DNA of 64,000 nucleotides from positions 868,001 to 932,000 of the forward strand of contig JAESUZ010000139.1 in the NCBI GenBank assembly GCA_017311185.1, written 5' to 3'. The notes under the pieces are model-generated. The model saw nothing but the letters and a program-made list of their open reading frames with translations, was not told the origin of the DNA and ran no database searches. Every line of letters begins with the position of its first letter. The stretch's first letter is position 1. A program made the translations under genes and the position numbers. This stretch comes from Proteles cristata cristata (taxonomy: Eukaryota > Chordata > Mammalia > Carnivora > Hyaenidae). This document shows, one piece after another, positions 30,601 to 45,600 of the stretch.

Positions 30601-33600
30601 GAATGAAAATGGTCTATCCAATCATTATATCCTTATAATATGCAACCTCACATAAAAAGACCTCTTCAGTATCCTTGGAACATGCCAGACCATTCTGTCT
30701 TCGGGCCCCTGGTGTCAGTGTTTCTAACCTGACATGCCTTCCCCACCACTCTTCCTCACATAAATGTGATTCAACTTTCCAGGTCCTGGCTCATCATCTT
30801 TCCCTCCTTTGTTAAGTCTTCTATAACAACCGAGCCATCCCAGATATCCCGCCTTCTCTGAAATCGGGAAGATATGTACTAAAGTACTAAATTTATTTAT
30901 GCTTGCCTTTCCCCACCAAGAGACTTTAGAAGGTTCCTATTGCCTGTGAGTTAAGAATCCAGAAGTGGGAACTCATGTACAGGAAGGAAGTTAGCTAGAA
31001 AGGCTTCCAATGCTATAGATTTTAGCACCGAATTCCGAGTTTTCAATCTATCCATCAGCCAGTCTTGGAGCTCTATGAAGGAAGGGACCGGAATTTAGGT
31101 TCTTTTTACATATGCTAGACACAACATATATACTTTATGTATGTTTCAATTGATTTGAGTCCCAAAGTTTTACCTTTTTCATCCCAACTCCATCCTGTAT
31201 CTGTAGAAAGAAATCTAATGTCTGATCGTCGGTGAAATACCCGGGAGTAGGCTGGCTGTAAATGAGAACAAAATAATCAGTGGTGACTAAGAAGAAGAGG
31301 AGGGGCGCCTGGGTGGCTCAGCTGGTTAAGCGACCAACTTTAGCTTGGGCCATGATCTCGCGGTTCGTGAGCTCAAGCCCCACATTGGGCTCTGTGCTGA
31401 CAGCTCAGAGCCTGCAGTCTACTTCAGATTCTGTGTCTCCCTCTCTCTCTCCTTCTCCCCAACTTGTGCTCTGTCTCTCTCTCTCTCTCTAAAAAATAAA
31501 TAAACATTGAAAATAATTTTTTTCAAATAAGAAGAAGAGGAAAACAAGGAATTCTTTCTCTTCTCTCACACTGCCCCAGATATCAAGCTATCATTCTGAG
31601 GAATTTTGACACATGGGAAAGCAGATCAAAACGGCAAACACTCGGAGGAACACACTGCATACCTGTGCAGGCCTTGCAGGCTCAGTGTCCAGGAAGGTGT
31701 CAGATTTTGCCCGCACAGCAGAATAAGGCCTTGTCTGGCTGTAATCAGGAGGTTGCTGCAGTTGGAATCAGGTGCCTTCACCATCTGGAGTAGCTCGACA
31801 CCATCACTGAATTAGACAAGACCCCCACAGTTAGCCTCCAGCTGGGATGAGATTCCCGACCCACCAGTTTGGGCTTTTGGTCTTGGTGTACATGTTTGTC
31901 TGTGCTCTTGTATTCATCCCCTGCCGTTATCTTATCAGGCAGGGCTCGGTCACTCTGGTGAATCTCAGTTTAGAAACCAAACATCCCCAAAGAACTCATG
32001 CAAGTAAAAAAAGGAGCTCCCAGGAGAAGTGCTGCAGAGCTATATCTCTCATGTTAGATGACTGGGAAAGGTAAGAGAGCGAAGGATAACGGCAAGGAAG
32101 GCGGATGGAAACGTGGACAGGAGGCCTGAAAACGTCACTAAGCTTGGACAGCAACTCACTCGTCGCTGCATCAGATTATTTCTTTGTCTGGACAACTGGG
32201 ACCATTCTATTTAACAACTGCCAAATTGACTGAAACAATGTGATACTGCCTGAGAAAGTGCTAGAAAATGATTTGTAACTTCCAATAGAAAAGAATGAAG
32301 CCAGGGGCGCCTGGGTGGCTTAGTCGGTTAAGCGTCCGACTTTCGCTTAGGTCATGATCTCACGGTTCGTGGGTTTGAGCCCCGCGTCGGGCTCTGTGCT
32401 GACTGCCAGCTCAGAGCCTGGAGCCTGTTTCAGTCTGTGACTCCCTCTCTCTCTGACCCTCCCCTGCTCACGCTGTCTCTCTCTCTCTCCTAGAAATCAA
32501 TAAAACATTTAAAAAAAAAAAAAGAAAGAAAAGAATGAAGCCAATTGCTATGCAGGCCTCAGGTTAAATGAGTAAAATCCACTGCACGTGGCAAATGACA
32601 TGCTTTTGATTAAGAAATAAACAAGAATAAAAAGATTTCATGGATGCTAGCCTTGCTTCTCCCAAAATGATCCTTCGACTAAGAGGAAAACACCGAAAAA
32701 GAGTAGGGCAGATGATTCAGCATAGTTTTACAAGCAGGTATTTTAAATAGCTCTGTCTCCTGACCTGAAGGGTTCCCCAGTCTCACCTGGTCCCGCTCTG
32801 GGAGCGCTAAACAAATAGCCTTCCTTGCAACCTATGTGCAGAGTGGTCACAAATCATGATCACCAACACGCAGCTATCGACACATTATGTTACCAAGAAA
32901 AGGAAGTTTCTAACTCACTAGATCGGAAGATGGCATATTAAGGCCCGCACGGTTTTCCCCCCAAACCTCAGCCTGCTCATTCACCAGCCCAAACAAGCTT
33001 GGAGACTCCGTCACACACGCGCTCTCAGATCTCACTGTGACAAGCTCAGACATCTGCCCTACCTGTAAATGTCAATGAGCTCAGACAGGTTGATGGATCT
33101 TCGCTTCTCCCATTCTGGCTCTTCTATCTGCAGAGAAGGTGGTAAGCTGTCTCGATTTTGGGCCTGAACAAAAATGTCCCGCAGGGCGACAGCTTGGATA
33201 TTTCCTAGCACCACAGGAAGAACCAACACTGAGAAGTTGAATTTACTAGAACTCTCCCAGGGTGAGAATCTGAGCGAGAGACACAGAACCTAATCAGACG
33301 GGTCTAACATAGCCCACCCAGACGAATCCAACATGGAGTGACTGGACAAGCGATTAAGCGGATGCTGCACAGCATCTTTGGAGAAGGCAGCCGAGAAAGC
33401 AGTATTAATAACCAGCCACGGGTAGGGGAGAGTGCGAGGGCCCCTGGGACGAGAGGTGGCAAAAGGGCTGGTGTCAGCAATTCCCGAGCTTTCACCATCT
33501 CAAAAGGGAAGCCCAACACACACACACACACGCGTGCGATGGGGAACAGCGGCAAAATTAGCCTTGCTTCTTACCAAAGCCAAACAGGATATAGACAGCC

Positions 33601-36600
33601 CCATTTGTGGTGACGTAAACCTGAGGACCAATCAGATTCCCCACGCCCACGATGTTGTACTTCACAGGTCGGCCCAACGGACTCCCTGTCCGGCCAGACA
33701 CCAGCAGAAAGCACAGATCTGGCTGAAGAAGCAGAAAAAGGGAGTCAATCGATGCCATATTGTGTCCTAATCAGGAAGTTTCTACAGAAGTCACTGTACT
33801 CTGATTAGCTAAGGGTTCAGAAATACTCCCCAAAGTTGCACAGCATAAAGCCAAACCTGCTTTCCCTTTGTCCCCCTTGGAAGCAAGACGGTGAGGCCAA
33901 CGGCCCATCCTTTGTTAGATAATGTGCAAAAAGCACCTTCATAGTAGTTCAGGCAATTTCTCTGAATCATGGTTGTCACTGATGAGCAGTCTTCTGAGGC
34001 ACAGAATTCTAGCTGAGAGCTAACTAGAGGACGGCAGACTCCCGGGTCTCTATTCTCACACCCAGAAAGTCCCAGTAATATTTGGTCCCAACTAAAATCA
34101 ACACAGGCAGTCTCTTCCACCATAACAGTACATGTCTATCCTGGCCACTATCAACCCTCAAGCAGAGGTCAGCAAACCTGTCCTGTGAAGAGTCAAAAGG
34201 TGGATATTTTAGGTTTTGCAACTCAGATGATTTCTGTAGCACCTAGTCAACCACTATAGTGTGAGAGCAGCCTTGGATAATAATAAATGAAGAGGCTTGA
34301 TGGTGCTCTAATAAAATTTTATAAAAACAAGCAGTGGGCCAAATCTGGCCTGCAGGTCACAGTTTGCCAACCTTGCCCTAAAGGGTTTTCTTTAGGACTA
34401 GAGTCACCAGTCACTACAATATGAGGACTGTACTGATATCCTGGCTTCAGCAAAACTTTTGATGAAGTTTAGCATCTGAATTCTTCTGGACAAGATAAAA
34501 AGGTACGGTTTTCAGTAAAAAGGAAGGCTTTTGGGGGCACCTGGGGGGCTTAGTCGGTTAAGCATCCGACTTTCGCTTAGGTCATGATCTCGCAGTTCGT
34601 GGGTTCGAGCCCCGTGTCGGGCTCTGTGCTGACTGCCAGCTCAGAGCCTGGAGCCTGTTTCAGTCTGTGACTCCCTCTCTCTCTGACCTCCCCTGCTCAT
34701 GCTGTCTCTCTCTCTCCTAGAAATAAATAAAACATTTAAAAAAAAAAAAAAAAAAGGAAGGCTTTTGGTGGGATGTCATAGCACTCTGCCATTATCCCAT
34801 TCCTACTAATCATTCTCATCAAAGACTTGAATGAACAGCTTATCTAAGGCTCATCACAGAGCTGAAAGGGATAGCTAATAGCTATATGACAAACTCAAAA
34901 TTTAAACAAGTCTTAGGTTTGGAAGATTGGTCAAAATCTGAAAGAAGAAATGGGGCCACTAATTAGCTGATTAATTAAAAGGTGTGTGTGTTTTAACTGA
35001 TTATAAACAAAAACCATATCTTAGAAAGGCTATCACAATCTGCAACTGCATCGATGAAACAGAAAGCCTATATCTAAAGAAGTAACAATTTCCTTATGCA
35101 GGTATAACTGGTTATATCACAAATAGCATACTGTTTTCAGCTATGGGTACCACATTTTAAAAGAGATATGGATAAAATGGGGTGCAGAGGGAAAGAAAGC
35201 AAGAAAGAGAGGGGGTCTAGACTTCATGTTGCACAGAGGACAGTATAAGAAATGGGGGTATTTAGCCTTGAGAGTAGCAGGCTTAGCGGGACTAATGGGC
35301 TTTCATGTAGAAAGAGGATTAGATTCATTCAGACTGGCTCTATGGGGCTGAGGCTATAACAGTGAGTGGAAGCTCTGAGAAAACAGAATTCTCACCAAGA
35401 TGACAGAATTTTCTAGACCTGACCAAAAATGAAATGAACTTCCTTACAAACCAGCGATATTCCCATTAGCTTGAGTACTCAAGGACAGTATTGATGTCAA
35501 TGTGTCTGGAATACCATTTCAGATTATAGCACAGTGGGAGAGGGTTAACCACATGGCTTTAAAGGTCCCTTCCCACCTAGAAGACCCAAACTGTTCTAGA
35601 CCAGATCAGTTCCTCTAACCCCAAACCTGGTCCCTCTGTGCCAAGTCTGCCTCACTCTAAACCCAGATCTAAGAATGGGATCACTCTTAAGTCATAGACC
35701 TTATACAGTCCATTCCTCAAGAAGAGAGAGCCTTCCATACTGTAGCTTAGAGTAAATCAGAGCTTAAGGTCCCTAGGTTCTTTGTTGCTGGCATCATGGT
35801 CAAGACAAGTCAGTAGAAAGATGAGGCTATTGCTCTAAACCCATCACTTCACTAAGATTTTTCTAGTACCATCTATCAACTTTTCAGGCAGAATGGAGAC
35901 TATTCGTATCTCTCCACTATACGTAAATAACTAAATTCTGTGACACACTTGGGTGATACACTTTTTTTGCTGTTTAGTTATGACAAGGAAAAAAAAAAAA
36001 CACAGAGTAGGAGTAGACAAGAAGCTAAGTCCTCACTATGGAGGGTCCTTAAAAGCCAGAACCCCTAGCCTGTCAACCACCACTGGCTAATAAGAAGCCA
36101 AATGGGGTATTAAGGACGAGATTTTTTAACTTATCCAGGATATAGCAATATTTTCAATTTCTTGCTATGCCTCTGCTAACCATACTTCCATTGAAAAGAA
36201 ACTCCCCATACTTTCCACTTTGGCACCTTCAGATAAGCACTCCCTGATGGGCACAGTCTTCAAAATTCCCCCTAGACCCGGGTCTCTTTATTCACAATGA
36301 CTGTAATAAAAAGATTATGTAAACAGTAGCTGAGTTCTTCGTTCAATCTACTTTGAGACCAACTGGCTCACGGAAGAAAGGCTAACAGAAAGTACCCTAA
36401 AAAAAACTAGCCTTCAGAAATTGACCTAACATCTTTGTTCTTATCTTACAAAGTATCACCAGGGGTCCTAGAGCGGTGCTCCTCAAAACTTGTGATTGGT
36501 GAAGCACTTTGTTAGTCTCTGGCCCTCCTCGCAGAAAACCATAAAACACTGACAAAGTCCATTCTATTCTAAATAATTTTACTTGCAGATTTTATAATAT

Positions 36601-39600
36601 GCTCCACGTATATGCATTACAAAAATCACAACAGCAAACACAAGGCCTATTAAAAATTAAGATAAGCGTTCAAATAAAGCAAAATTATCTACATCCACAG
36701 TTTTCCACAAATATTAATCTGTCAATTGTAGCAAACTCACATAGGAAGTCTGAGAAAAAGTCTTAGAGGAACTTTGATGCAAGCTTGAAGAAAAGCTTTA
36801 GGAGTAAAACTTAAAGTTGAGATAAATCTGCTCACTAATGCATTCTTTCCTGTGAATCAGGAGGGAAAACTACTATTATTTTTCTGTGCACAGAATAACT
36901 AGCTCCAGTACCCTCAGCTCCAGTACAGCATAACTGAGGAGCATAATTTAAGGACTAATGTACTAGACTCAAAGACTGTATTATCATAGCCTGTGTTACA
37001 ACTACCCTTTCTTAGGTCATTGTTGTCATTACTTATTCAATTCACAACATTCTTGATGTATATGAACCATCAGTCTATCTTATGCTTTATGTAAAATAAA
37101 AATTAAGTATATATAACTAATAATACATACACATGGTCCAAAATAGGCACTACATTAGGCACTTCCACTACGTTAGCTCCAACTTTCACAACAAATCCTG
37201 TGAGTACACAGAACGTTCCCATGGCCAAGACCCAGCTGGATCCCACGGCTTGCCCAAGGCCACAAAGCTACCGCAGAGCAGGGACTGAAACACAGACCTA
37301 ACTGGCTCCAGAGCTCCACCACGTCATAGTCAATGGCAACATAATGAGGCTGCTGGGAAAATGAGTTCATGATGGTAATTTATTCATTCGGTCTCACAAA
37401 GAGAATTTACTTAAACCCAAGCCCTCCTAAAAAGGTTTTGAGCAGCATTTATAATAAAATAACAAGGCTAGGAGCTGACTACAGTTGGAGCATTTCCTAT
37501 GAGAAATACAGACCATTTAATACAGGGCATACCTGCAATTCCCCAATAGCCAGGACCACAAGATCTCTAACGCCGTCTTCATCCAAGTCCGGCAGCACCA
37601 CCCCTGGGGCAGCCAGGGTACCATTGGATAAGTAGTTTGGGTTTAAAGTCCAAATGGCTTTCCCTAGAGGAAGACAAGTAGGCTGATCACAATTACAGCT
37701 TCGGGACTCTGGGAAAGGCAGGTGCCACGCTCCCGGATCAGAAAAGAGAAACCGAATGGGCAAACGACAGACAGCAGCTCTTCCTCACTTTTTTAGCTTT
37801 CATCTTACTGGGGATGAAGGGAGCAGGGAGTGTAAGCTGAAATCCTCAAGTGTCTGGCTCAAAAACCTGTGTAATAACTTCATGCTTAGATTTTTTAGAT
37901 AAAATGGAAGTGCTGAAGTCTCTTCAAGAGAGGGGAGCCCACTTGTCTGGGGCAGAGGAGCTGAGCTGCAGGAGAATATTACAATGATAAGGAGACATCC
38001 GGGGGCAGCCAACCAGACATGTCTCCCTCCTGCTACCAAGTGTTCATATGAGCAGGGAAACTGTAGGAGGGTTTCAAAATGACTTCCGTTCTGGGGCTAA
38101 CTCACACTTAAATTTTTTCACTCAAAATTACCCGCTACCCAACTCCAACCTCTAAAACTGGGAAGGTTGCAGGGGCGCCTGGGTGGCTCAGTCGGTTAAG
38201 TGTCCGACTTCGGCTCAGGTCATGATCTCATGGTTGGTGGGTTCAACCTCTGCGTCAGGCTCCGTGCTGACAGCTCAGAGCCTGAGGCCTGTTTCAGATT
38301 CTGTGTTTCCCTCTCTCTCTGCCCTTACCTCACTCATGCTTTGTCTCTGTCTCAAAAATAAACAAACATTAAAAAAAATTTTTTTTTAAAAAAATAAATA
38401 AATGAAACTGGGAAGGTTGCAATACATTCACTCAGCTTCGCCCGGGTCCAAGGTGTTAATAAGCGGTGCACTTATGATGGTGTCAGGGGCCTTCATTATA
38501 CTTGATTCCTTTTCATTCCTTGTGACATGGATATCTGAGTGTAATAAGTCAAAAGACCAAATCGACATGCATCAACAAAGCTTAGTTTCTTCCCTGACCT
38601 TTTTTGACGTGGTTAATGGCCAAGTTTACGCAGGGACCCTGTATATATCAGATTTGAGAGACAGAGCTCGGCTGTCTTCTGTACAGAGCAGGAAGACTGC
38701 TTAGAAACCAAAAGCCTCAGGGTAGTTTCTGTTTGGGTAACTCAGTTAAGCCACAACCTAACACCAAACAGGTTTAACCGTGGATCTGTTACTCAATCTC
38801 TTCAAACCCTTTCTCTATTTACCTTAATACTCACTTTCCCAAGTAGTTAAAATCAGATTTTCCATCGTGCGACAGCGGCAAGGCCCCTTCCATACAGGCT
38901 GTTCTGATCAGAGACTGTGACTCACTGGAACAGAGACTTCTGTGGATAATGGTCTTTACCTGATGTCGCATTGAATGCGCTGAACATCTTATGTGTCCCT
39001 GTCACAAGGCAGATGGTCTCAGCCACGCGTCCCGGCATCAGGTCCAAGCAGGTAATGTCTCGGGCCTCCTCGGGGAGGGGACTCGACCACAGTGTGCTGC
39101 CATTCATCCCCGAAAGGCACACAAGGACAGCGGCTGGCCCTGAGACGCCTAAAAGCACTCAGAGACACAAGGAAAGAAAGGAGGTAGAGAAGATAAACAG
39201 TACAGGTGAGCAAGAGGCCAGAAAGCCACAAACAAACGGGGCTAAGGCAGCACCTCGCACCTGTGTATTCCGCTCCCTCTCATATTTCTGGCTCCAAGAA
39301 CAGAGCTCCTCTCCTATCTGCTCAACACGCCTCTCACGTGAGACAAGAGGCTGTAGGGCCACACTGTGTGCATCCCACACCCTTCCCAACACACTTGTTT
39401 ACATGTCTGTCACTCACCTCGCCCCCCCCTAAACAGCGATACTCGTAAGGATAAAGGCTGTCACGTTAATTTCTGTATCCTCAGTGCCTCGCAAAGCGCC
39501 TAGCACACACAGCAACCAATTGTTTGCTAAATAAAAGACAGGAGCAAAATCCAGAATATGGGAGATCACTGTTGAGAACAAAAGCAATCAAGAGGGAATA

Positions 39601-42600
39601 GCATGCTCAGAAAAGTCAGACTGATCTAGAACATGTACAGAGCAAGAGGCAAAGAAATACCTGAGTTCTGAGACGCCTGGGTGGCTCAGTCAGTAAGGCC
39701 TCTGACTCGTGATTTCAGCTCATGTAATAATCTCACGGTTTGTGAAATTGAGCCCCATGTCAGGCTCTATGCTGACAGTGTGGAGCCTGCTTGGGATTCT
39801 CTCTCTTCCTCTCTCTCTGCCCCTCCCCTGCTTACTCTCTCTCTAAACACAAATAAATAAACTTGAAAAAAAAATAAAGAAATACCTGAGTTCTCATCAT
39901 CGCTAGCAAGTGCTCCCTGAGAGCAGAAAAAATAAAACATTTTAAAAATAAACCTGAAGATTATACTTAGCAATGATCAGTAGGTCTTCCTGGTCTAGAG
40001 TCCCACGGAATCAGCTGATATGGCCCCAGTCAGGACAGAATACTTGGGAAAACTTAATGTGTAGGTCTGAGGACAGCTGGTAAGGGATTAGAGGAGCTCT
40101 GGGGCACCTGGGTGGCTCAGTCGGTTAAGCGTCCGACTTCGGCTCAGGTCATGATCTCACAGTTCATGGGTTGGAGCCCCGCGTTGGGCTCTGTGCTGAC
40201 AGCTCAGAGCCTGGAGCCTGCTTTGGATTCTGTGTCCCCCTCTCTCTCTGACCCTCCTCTGCTCATGCTGTCTCTCTCTCCCTCTCAGAAATAAATAAAA
40301 CATTAAAAGAAAAAATTTCAAGAAAGGGATTAGAGTAGCTCATCTCTTTAGTAAATAATCCTTTATGTCACTTAATTAACAATCAGAATTACAACTTTCT
40401 CTCTTGCCAGTTTTACATTTCACTTTCAGGATAGAGATGCTGACTCATCTCAACACTTTCCACTTCCAGCAACAACCAATATGGACAAAGCAATTAGGTT
40501 TTAGAGCTTCACTGTACCTATTTCTCAGCACTGCTAATTAAATATACAACCAAAAAAACAAGTGACAAGCTGTGGCTCACTGTTTAAGACTTTGTTGACA
40601 GAAGCATTGATACACATGACAAATTGCGGTAACATATGTTAGCTTCCGGACTTCCCAGGGCTGCTGTGATTAATGTACTGTGCTGTCCTTCCTCTTTAAG
40701 GACCCTACTGGGACTCCAGATCAATTCTCTGAGTCATATTCTTCCAGGTGGTAATAGGTTATCCCTTCCCCACTAGACTGCGGTTCCTTGAGGTCGAGAC
40801 CACACTTCTCTTGTTCAGCTCAATGACCAGCAAAGCTCTATATACGGTGCAAAGCAGGTATTCAATACATAGTTGTTGAATAAATGGAGTCACAAATGAA
40901 TAAAGAAATAACTACCACAATCCTTCTTGTGCTCAGTGGCACAGATCCTTGAACCCACTGGCTGGGGTTATGGGCACAGCAGTTTGACATAAGGGTCAAG
41001 GCTGTGAACTCCTGAGACAGTCTCGCAGCTATACTGTTTGGATCCCAGCTCTACCATTTACCAACTGTAGAACTTTGGCAAATTCTTTAAACTCCCTATG
41101 CCTCAGTTTCCCCATATGCAAGTAGGGGATAAAAATATTAGTCTACCCCATAGGATTATGTTGAAAGATAAATTTGTTCATAACATATGTTATACACTTA
41201 CACCAGTGCATACTATACAGGAAGTACCATACATTAGCTCCAGTGTTTTTATAATCTGTAACCAAATGAGGCTAGCCTGTATCGTGTCCAAACCCATGGC
41301 CTTGCCATTAGGAGTCCTGATCCAGGACAATCTGTGTAAAACAATAACTTTAAAACATCTCCAAATCTAAAAGGGGATAAGGAAAATTTTTACTTCAAAG
41401 GCTAATGAGTCATAGACCAAAAAAGGGTGTAATTAAAGTTCAATCATATAAAAGTCAATTAAAGTCAAAAGTAAACTCTCTAGGCTGAAGTTTCTCTCTG
41501 TAAACAGATTTATTCCTAAATTGCTTCTACATATTACACAAGACCCAGAAAGGTTTTCTAATAATATCAGAGAAGCAGGCAGCTTAGAATTCCCTAAAAC
41601 ATACCTAGATGCTTATTCCAGGGGTAGGATGATTGAAAAATAGCTACTAGAGCATCCTCAGCCTCAAACCAGAGTTCCTGTATCAGTTTACAGACTGCAG
41701 TTTGAATTCACCTTAATGGAGGCTATAGGACAAACCAGAAGTATCTACATTGAAAATGCAACTTTTTTTTTTTTTTTGCAGTTGACATACATCCGCACAT
41801 TCAATTAGGTTAAGTTGTATAAGGTTTATTTATTTATTTTTTAAATATTTTTTTATTTATTTCTAGGAGAGAGAGAGACAGCGTGAGCAGGGGAGGGTCA
41901 GAGAGAGAGGGAGTCACAGGCTGAAACAGGCTCCAGGCTCTGAGCTGACAGTCAACACAGAGCCCGACGCGGGGCTCGAACCCACGAACCGCGAGATCAT
42001 GACCTAAGCGAAAGTCGGATGCTATTAACCGACTAAGCCACCCAGGCGCTCCAGGTTGTATAAGGTTTAATAAAGAGATTGTTTACAAAGATGTGGTCAG
42101 GGTGTAGAGAAACCACAAGGGAGAGTGCAACCGCTCAGAAGCGTTACCACTCCCAGGCCCAAAGAAACAGGAGAGGAAGTAACTCCTGAAGTCCTGAAAA
42201 AGAAAGTGCTATGAGAAGACCACCTTAAGAGAAGATGTGCTCATGATCAGGGATGTAGCCAGCCTGCAGTCACCAGTCACCGTGGCAGGGAGGAAGCCAA
42301 CGGAATAAATGCCCTCTCCTCACTCTCTTCTTCTCCTCCAGCTTCTTGCCTGTGCTCCCTATTGGCCAAGCCCAACTGGAAGTTGGCAGACAAGGGAGCC
42401 TGTTAACATATGCCTACTGGTTGGCCTTCCAATGCAGAGAGCAGGGTGGAGACCAGAGAGAGAGGAGTAAACAAAGGGAGTAAAAAGAAAGCACCCAGAC
42501 AAGATATATGTGTGTACAAATATGCTAGAACACGAACAGAAGCTTTCTGCTGGGGATGGGAAGGTAGGATTGGGTTAATATTTACTATAATCTAAGAAGC

Positions 42601-45600
42601 AATGGAAAATTGGCTGTAAAAAAACTCAAAACCCTAAAAATTAATGCTGTTCATTGGTGTGTAGACAAGTCCCTTCATCTCTGGAGCTCAGTTTCTTTAC
42701 CAGACTGGGTGACCCACTAAAAGTTCTTCCAGCTACAACTCTCCATGATTTCTTAAAATGAGCTCTGCTTACACACAGGAGCTTTCCGATAAGGTTTGTC
42801 ACGTACAATAGACCCATGATGACTTTCTATTCACTCCAGATCCTTTTCTACAGTGCCCTTCCAGACACAGCCCTGATGTCTCCTCTTAGGTCACAGCCCC
42901 TGTAATCAATGAGCTTCTCCTATAGCAGCCTCTGTAAGACATGCCTCTTACCGACCGCACTCCCATTCCTTGAAGCGACAAAGGAGAGAAGTACATCACG
43001 CAGGCCATCTCCATTCACATCGGCCAATTCCAATGGAGACAGGTCTCCACCTGATAAACACATAAAAACAAAAAAGCCCTGAGTTAAGTCACCACAAACC
43101 AGTTCCCTCCTCCAGGTTACAAAGGGACCAGACACAGAGCACTGCCAGCACCTCCCTAAAAAACAGGCAGACTCCGGGTTCCTAGATAAGACAGAGGACA
43201 CATGGTACCACCTATTCTTCTAAGTACAGCTAAAATCCCTGGGCATTACGGACAAAAAAATATGTAAAAAGACTCTGGAAGGTGGAGAGAGAGAGAGAAG
43301 ATAGGCTGGCCAGAGATGGCAAAACCCAAGGAATGACAAGGTGATGACTCCCCTGGGTTTTCCTTTGGCCTAGTACGTCCCAGACAAGGATCTACAGAAG
43401 CTGGCAATCCAAAAACGCCAGCAGGTACGGATACAAAAGGGCCAAGGAAAGCTGGCTCCCCTAGCCAGAGGCCCAGGAAAGGAGCAAGACAGGAAAGCTT
43501 CAGACCACAATTGCCCTACTCCAACCAAACGCCATACAGACAGAACCGTGCCCCCACGCCCACCCCTGCAGCAAAGGCCAAGTGAGAGCCTGGAGTTCCT
43601 CTCTGTCCAGCTGCAAGAAGGTACCCTTCTCCCGCCCCAACCAGGCTCACATCGGAGGAGGCAGGCAGGGAGCCAGGACCTTCACCCTGCCTGGTGCCAT
43701 CCACACACAAGGGAAGCCTGCAGTTCTGCTCCTAACCGGCATTAAGGAGGTGGCCCGTGCTGCCCCTGCCCAGGTGGTATCAGCAGACGCCTAGCAGGGA
43801 GCCTGGGCATCCCACCGAGCAGTGAGTGGCAGGTTGACAGTGCCACCCTACCCTCAGGTCAGAGGACGCCTGCCAAATTTGGAGAGAACTCATGCACGGC
43901 TGGTGGAAGTGTAAACTGGCACAACCACGATGGAAAAGAATGTAACCTAAATTGAACACAGGCACACCCTAGGACCCAGCAGTATCACTCATAGGTTAAT
44001 GCTCTAGAGAAGTGCTCCCTCCCTGCCTCAGGGAACATGTATAAGAATCTTCTTAACAGCACTGTTTATTTTTTAGAAAATAGAAACCACCTAAATGTTC
44101 ATCAACAGTAAAATGGATCAATACATCATGGGATACTCATACCAGGGGAAATCAGTGGTGAAAATGAATAAGGTCCAGTTACAGCATATCAATGTCGATG
44201 AACCTCAAAAAGCATTTTATGAAAATGCTACACAAAAAAAAGCAAGTCACAGAATACTGCTTAATTACTTTTATACGGAATTCATAACAGGCAAAGTTAC
44301 TTTACCCTGTGGTAAACTTTAAAGAAAAGTAAAGAAATAATGACACAAAACTCAGGGCAGCAGAATGCTCTGGCAGGGAGAGGTGGCTTTGGTGAGGAGG
44401 GACACGTGGAGATTTCAAAGGTCTTTATAATGTCCTATTTCTGAAACTTGGTGGCAGATACATCAATGATTTGTTCCAAGCCTTTACACCATATACAAAT
44501 ATTATGAGAGCTCACTTAGAACCAAAAAGGAAGGAAGAGGAGCGCCTGGATGGCTCAGTCAGTTGGGCATCCAACTCTTGATTTCAGCTCAGGTCACAAT
44601 CCCAGGGTCATGCAGTTGAGCCCTGTGTCAGGCTCTGGGCTCTGTGCTGAGTGTGGAGCCTGCTTAAGATTCTCTCTCTCTCTCTCTCTCTCTCTGTCCC
44701 TTGCCCCCACTGGAGCTCTCTCTAAAATAAAAAAAAAATTAAAATAAATTAAAACTATTTAAAAAGGGAAAGAAGACTGGGAGAGATAATCCTGTGTGGT
44801 GGGAACATAGCGTATGTCACATCTACTCAGTCTTGCCTTGAGAGAAAGTAAAGGTGAGAACACAGAACTCACCAGAAACTAAATCAACTAGGATTAGTGA
44901 AGTGTCAGAGGTAAAATATTTCTAAATGAAGATGCTGTAGGGGTCTGGGAGTACCATGGGGGAGGGAAAATTTCTCCTCTAACCTCTTAGGGTTTCTAGC
45001 TGGGACTGATAGGACATAGCGAGGTCACTGATTAAGAAGACAGACTGACATGAGAAAAGGACTCAAAGTTCATTGAATGAAACTTCACATGGACAGGGGA
45101 GCCCCCACAGGAAAATAAAGACCTGGAGAAGTGCTTACGTATGGGTTGAACAAAGAGTGGGAGCCATGGGACGGGAATTAACGTGTTTAAAGAGACTAAA
45201 GGAGGAGAAGAGTCTTTTTAACAAGGTCTGTTTGCACAGATTTCCCTCAGCCTCGACCTCTTGTCTCTATTGATTAGAATGTTTCTTTCCTCTTGGTACT
45301 GGGAGGGCATCGTTCACATAGGAGTCTCATCTTCTGCTTCAAGGGAAGAATTCAAGGTCAAGGTCAGAGTGCCCTTCTTGTATCTGCTGCTATTTATGTG
45401 CCTTCAACTCAAAATAAACAATATTTTGTTTACTGTGACATATTTTATGGTGGTGTGTTCTGAACTCCTGCACCCCAATGCAGTTTACAAAACATAGGAC
45501 TGTTCGGCACTGACAGCTCAGACGGAATTCCCATTCTTGACCCAGCCAAGTTGTTTTAAAGAAACCTGCTCCAGAAGGAGACAAAATAGCTAGAATTACT

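Noticed and set aside
33432..33770. 112-codon plus-strand frame near FAM234B exon 6
   Set aside because: Antisense shadow of the exon and its flanks.
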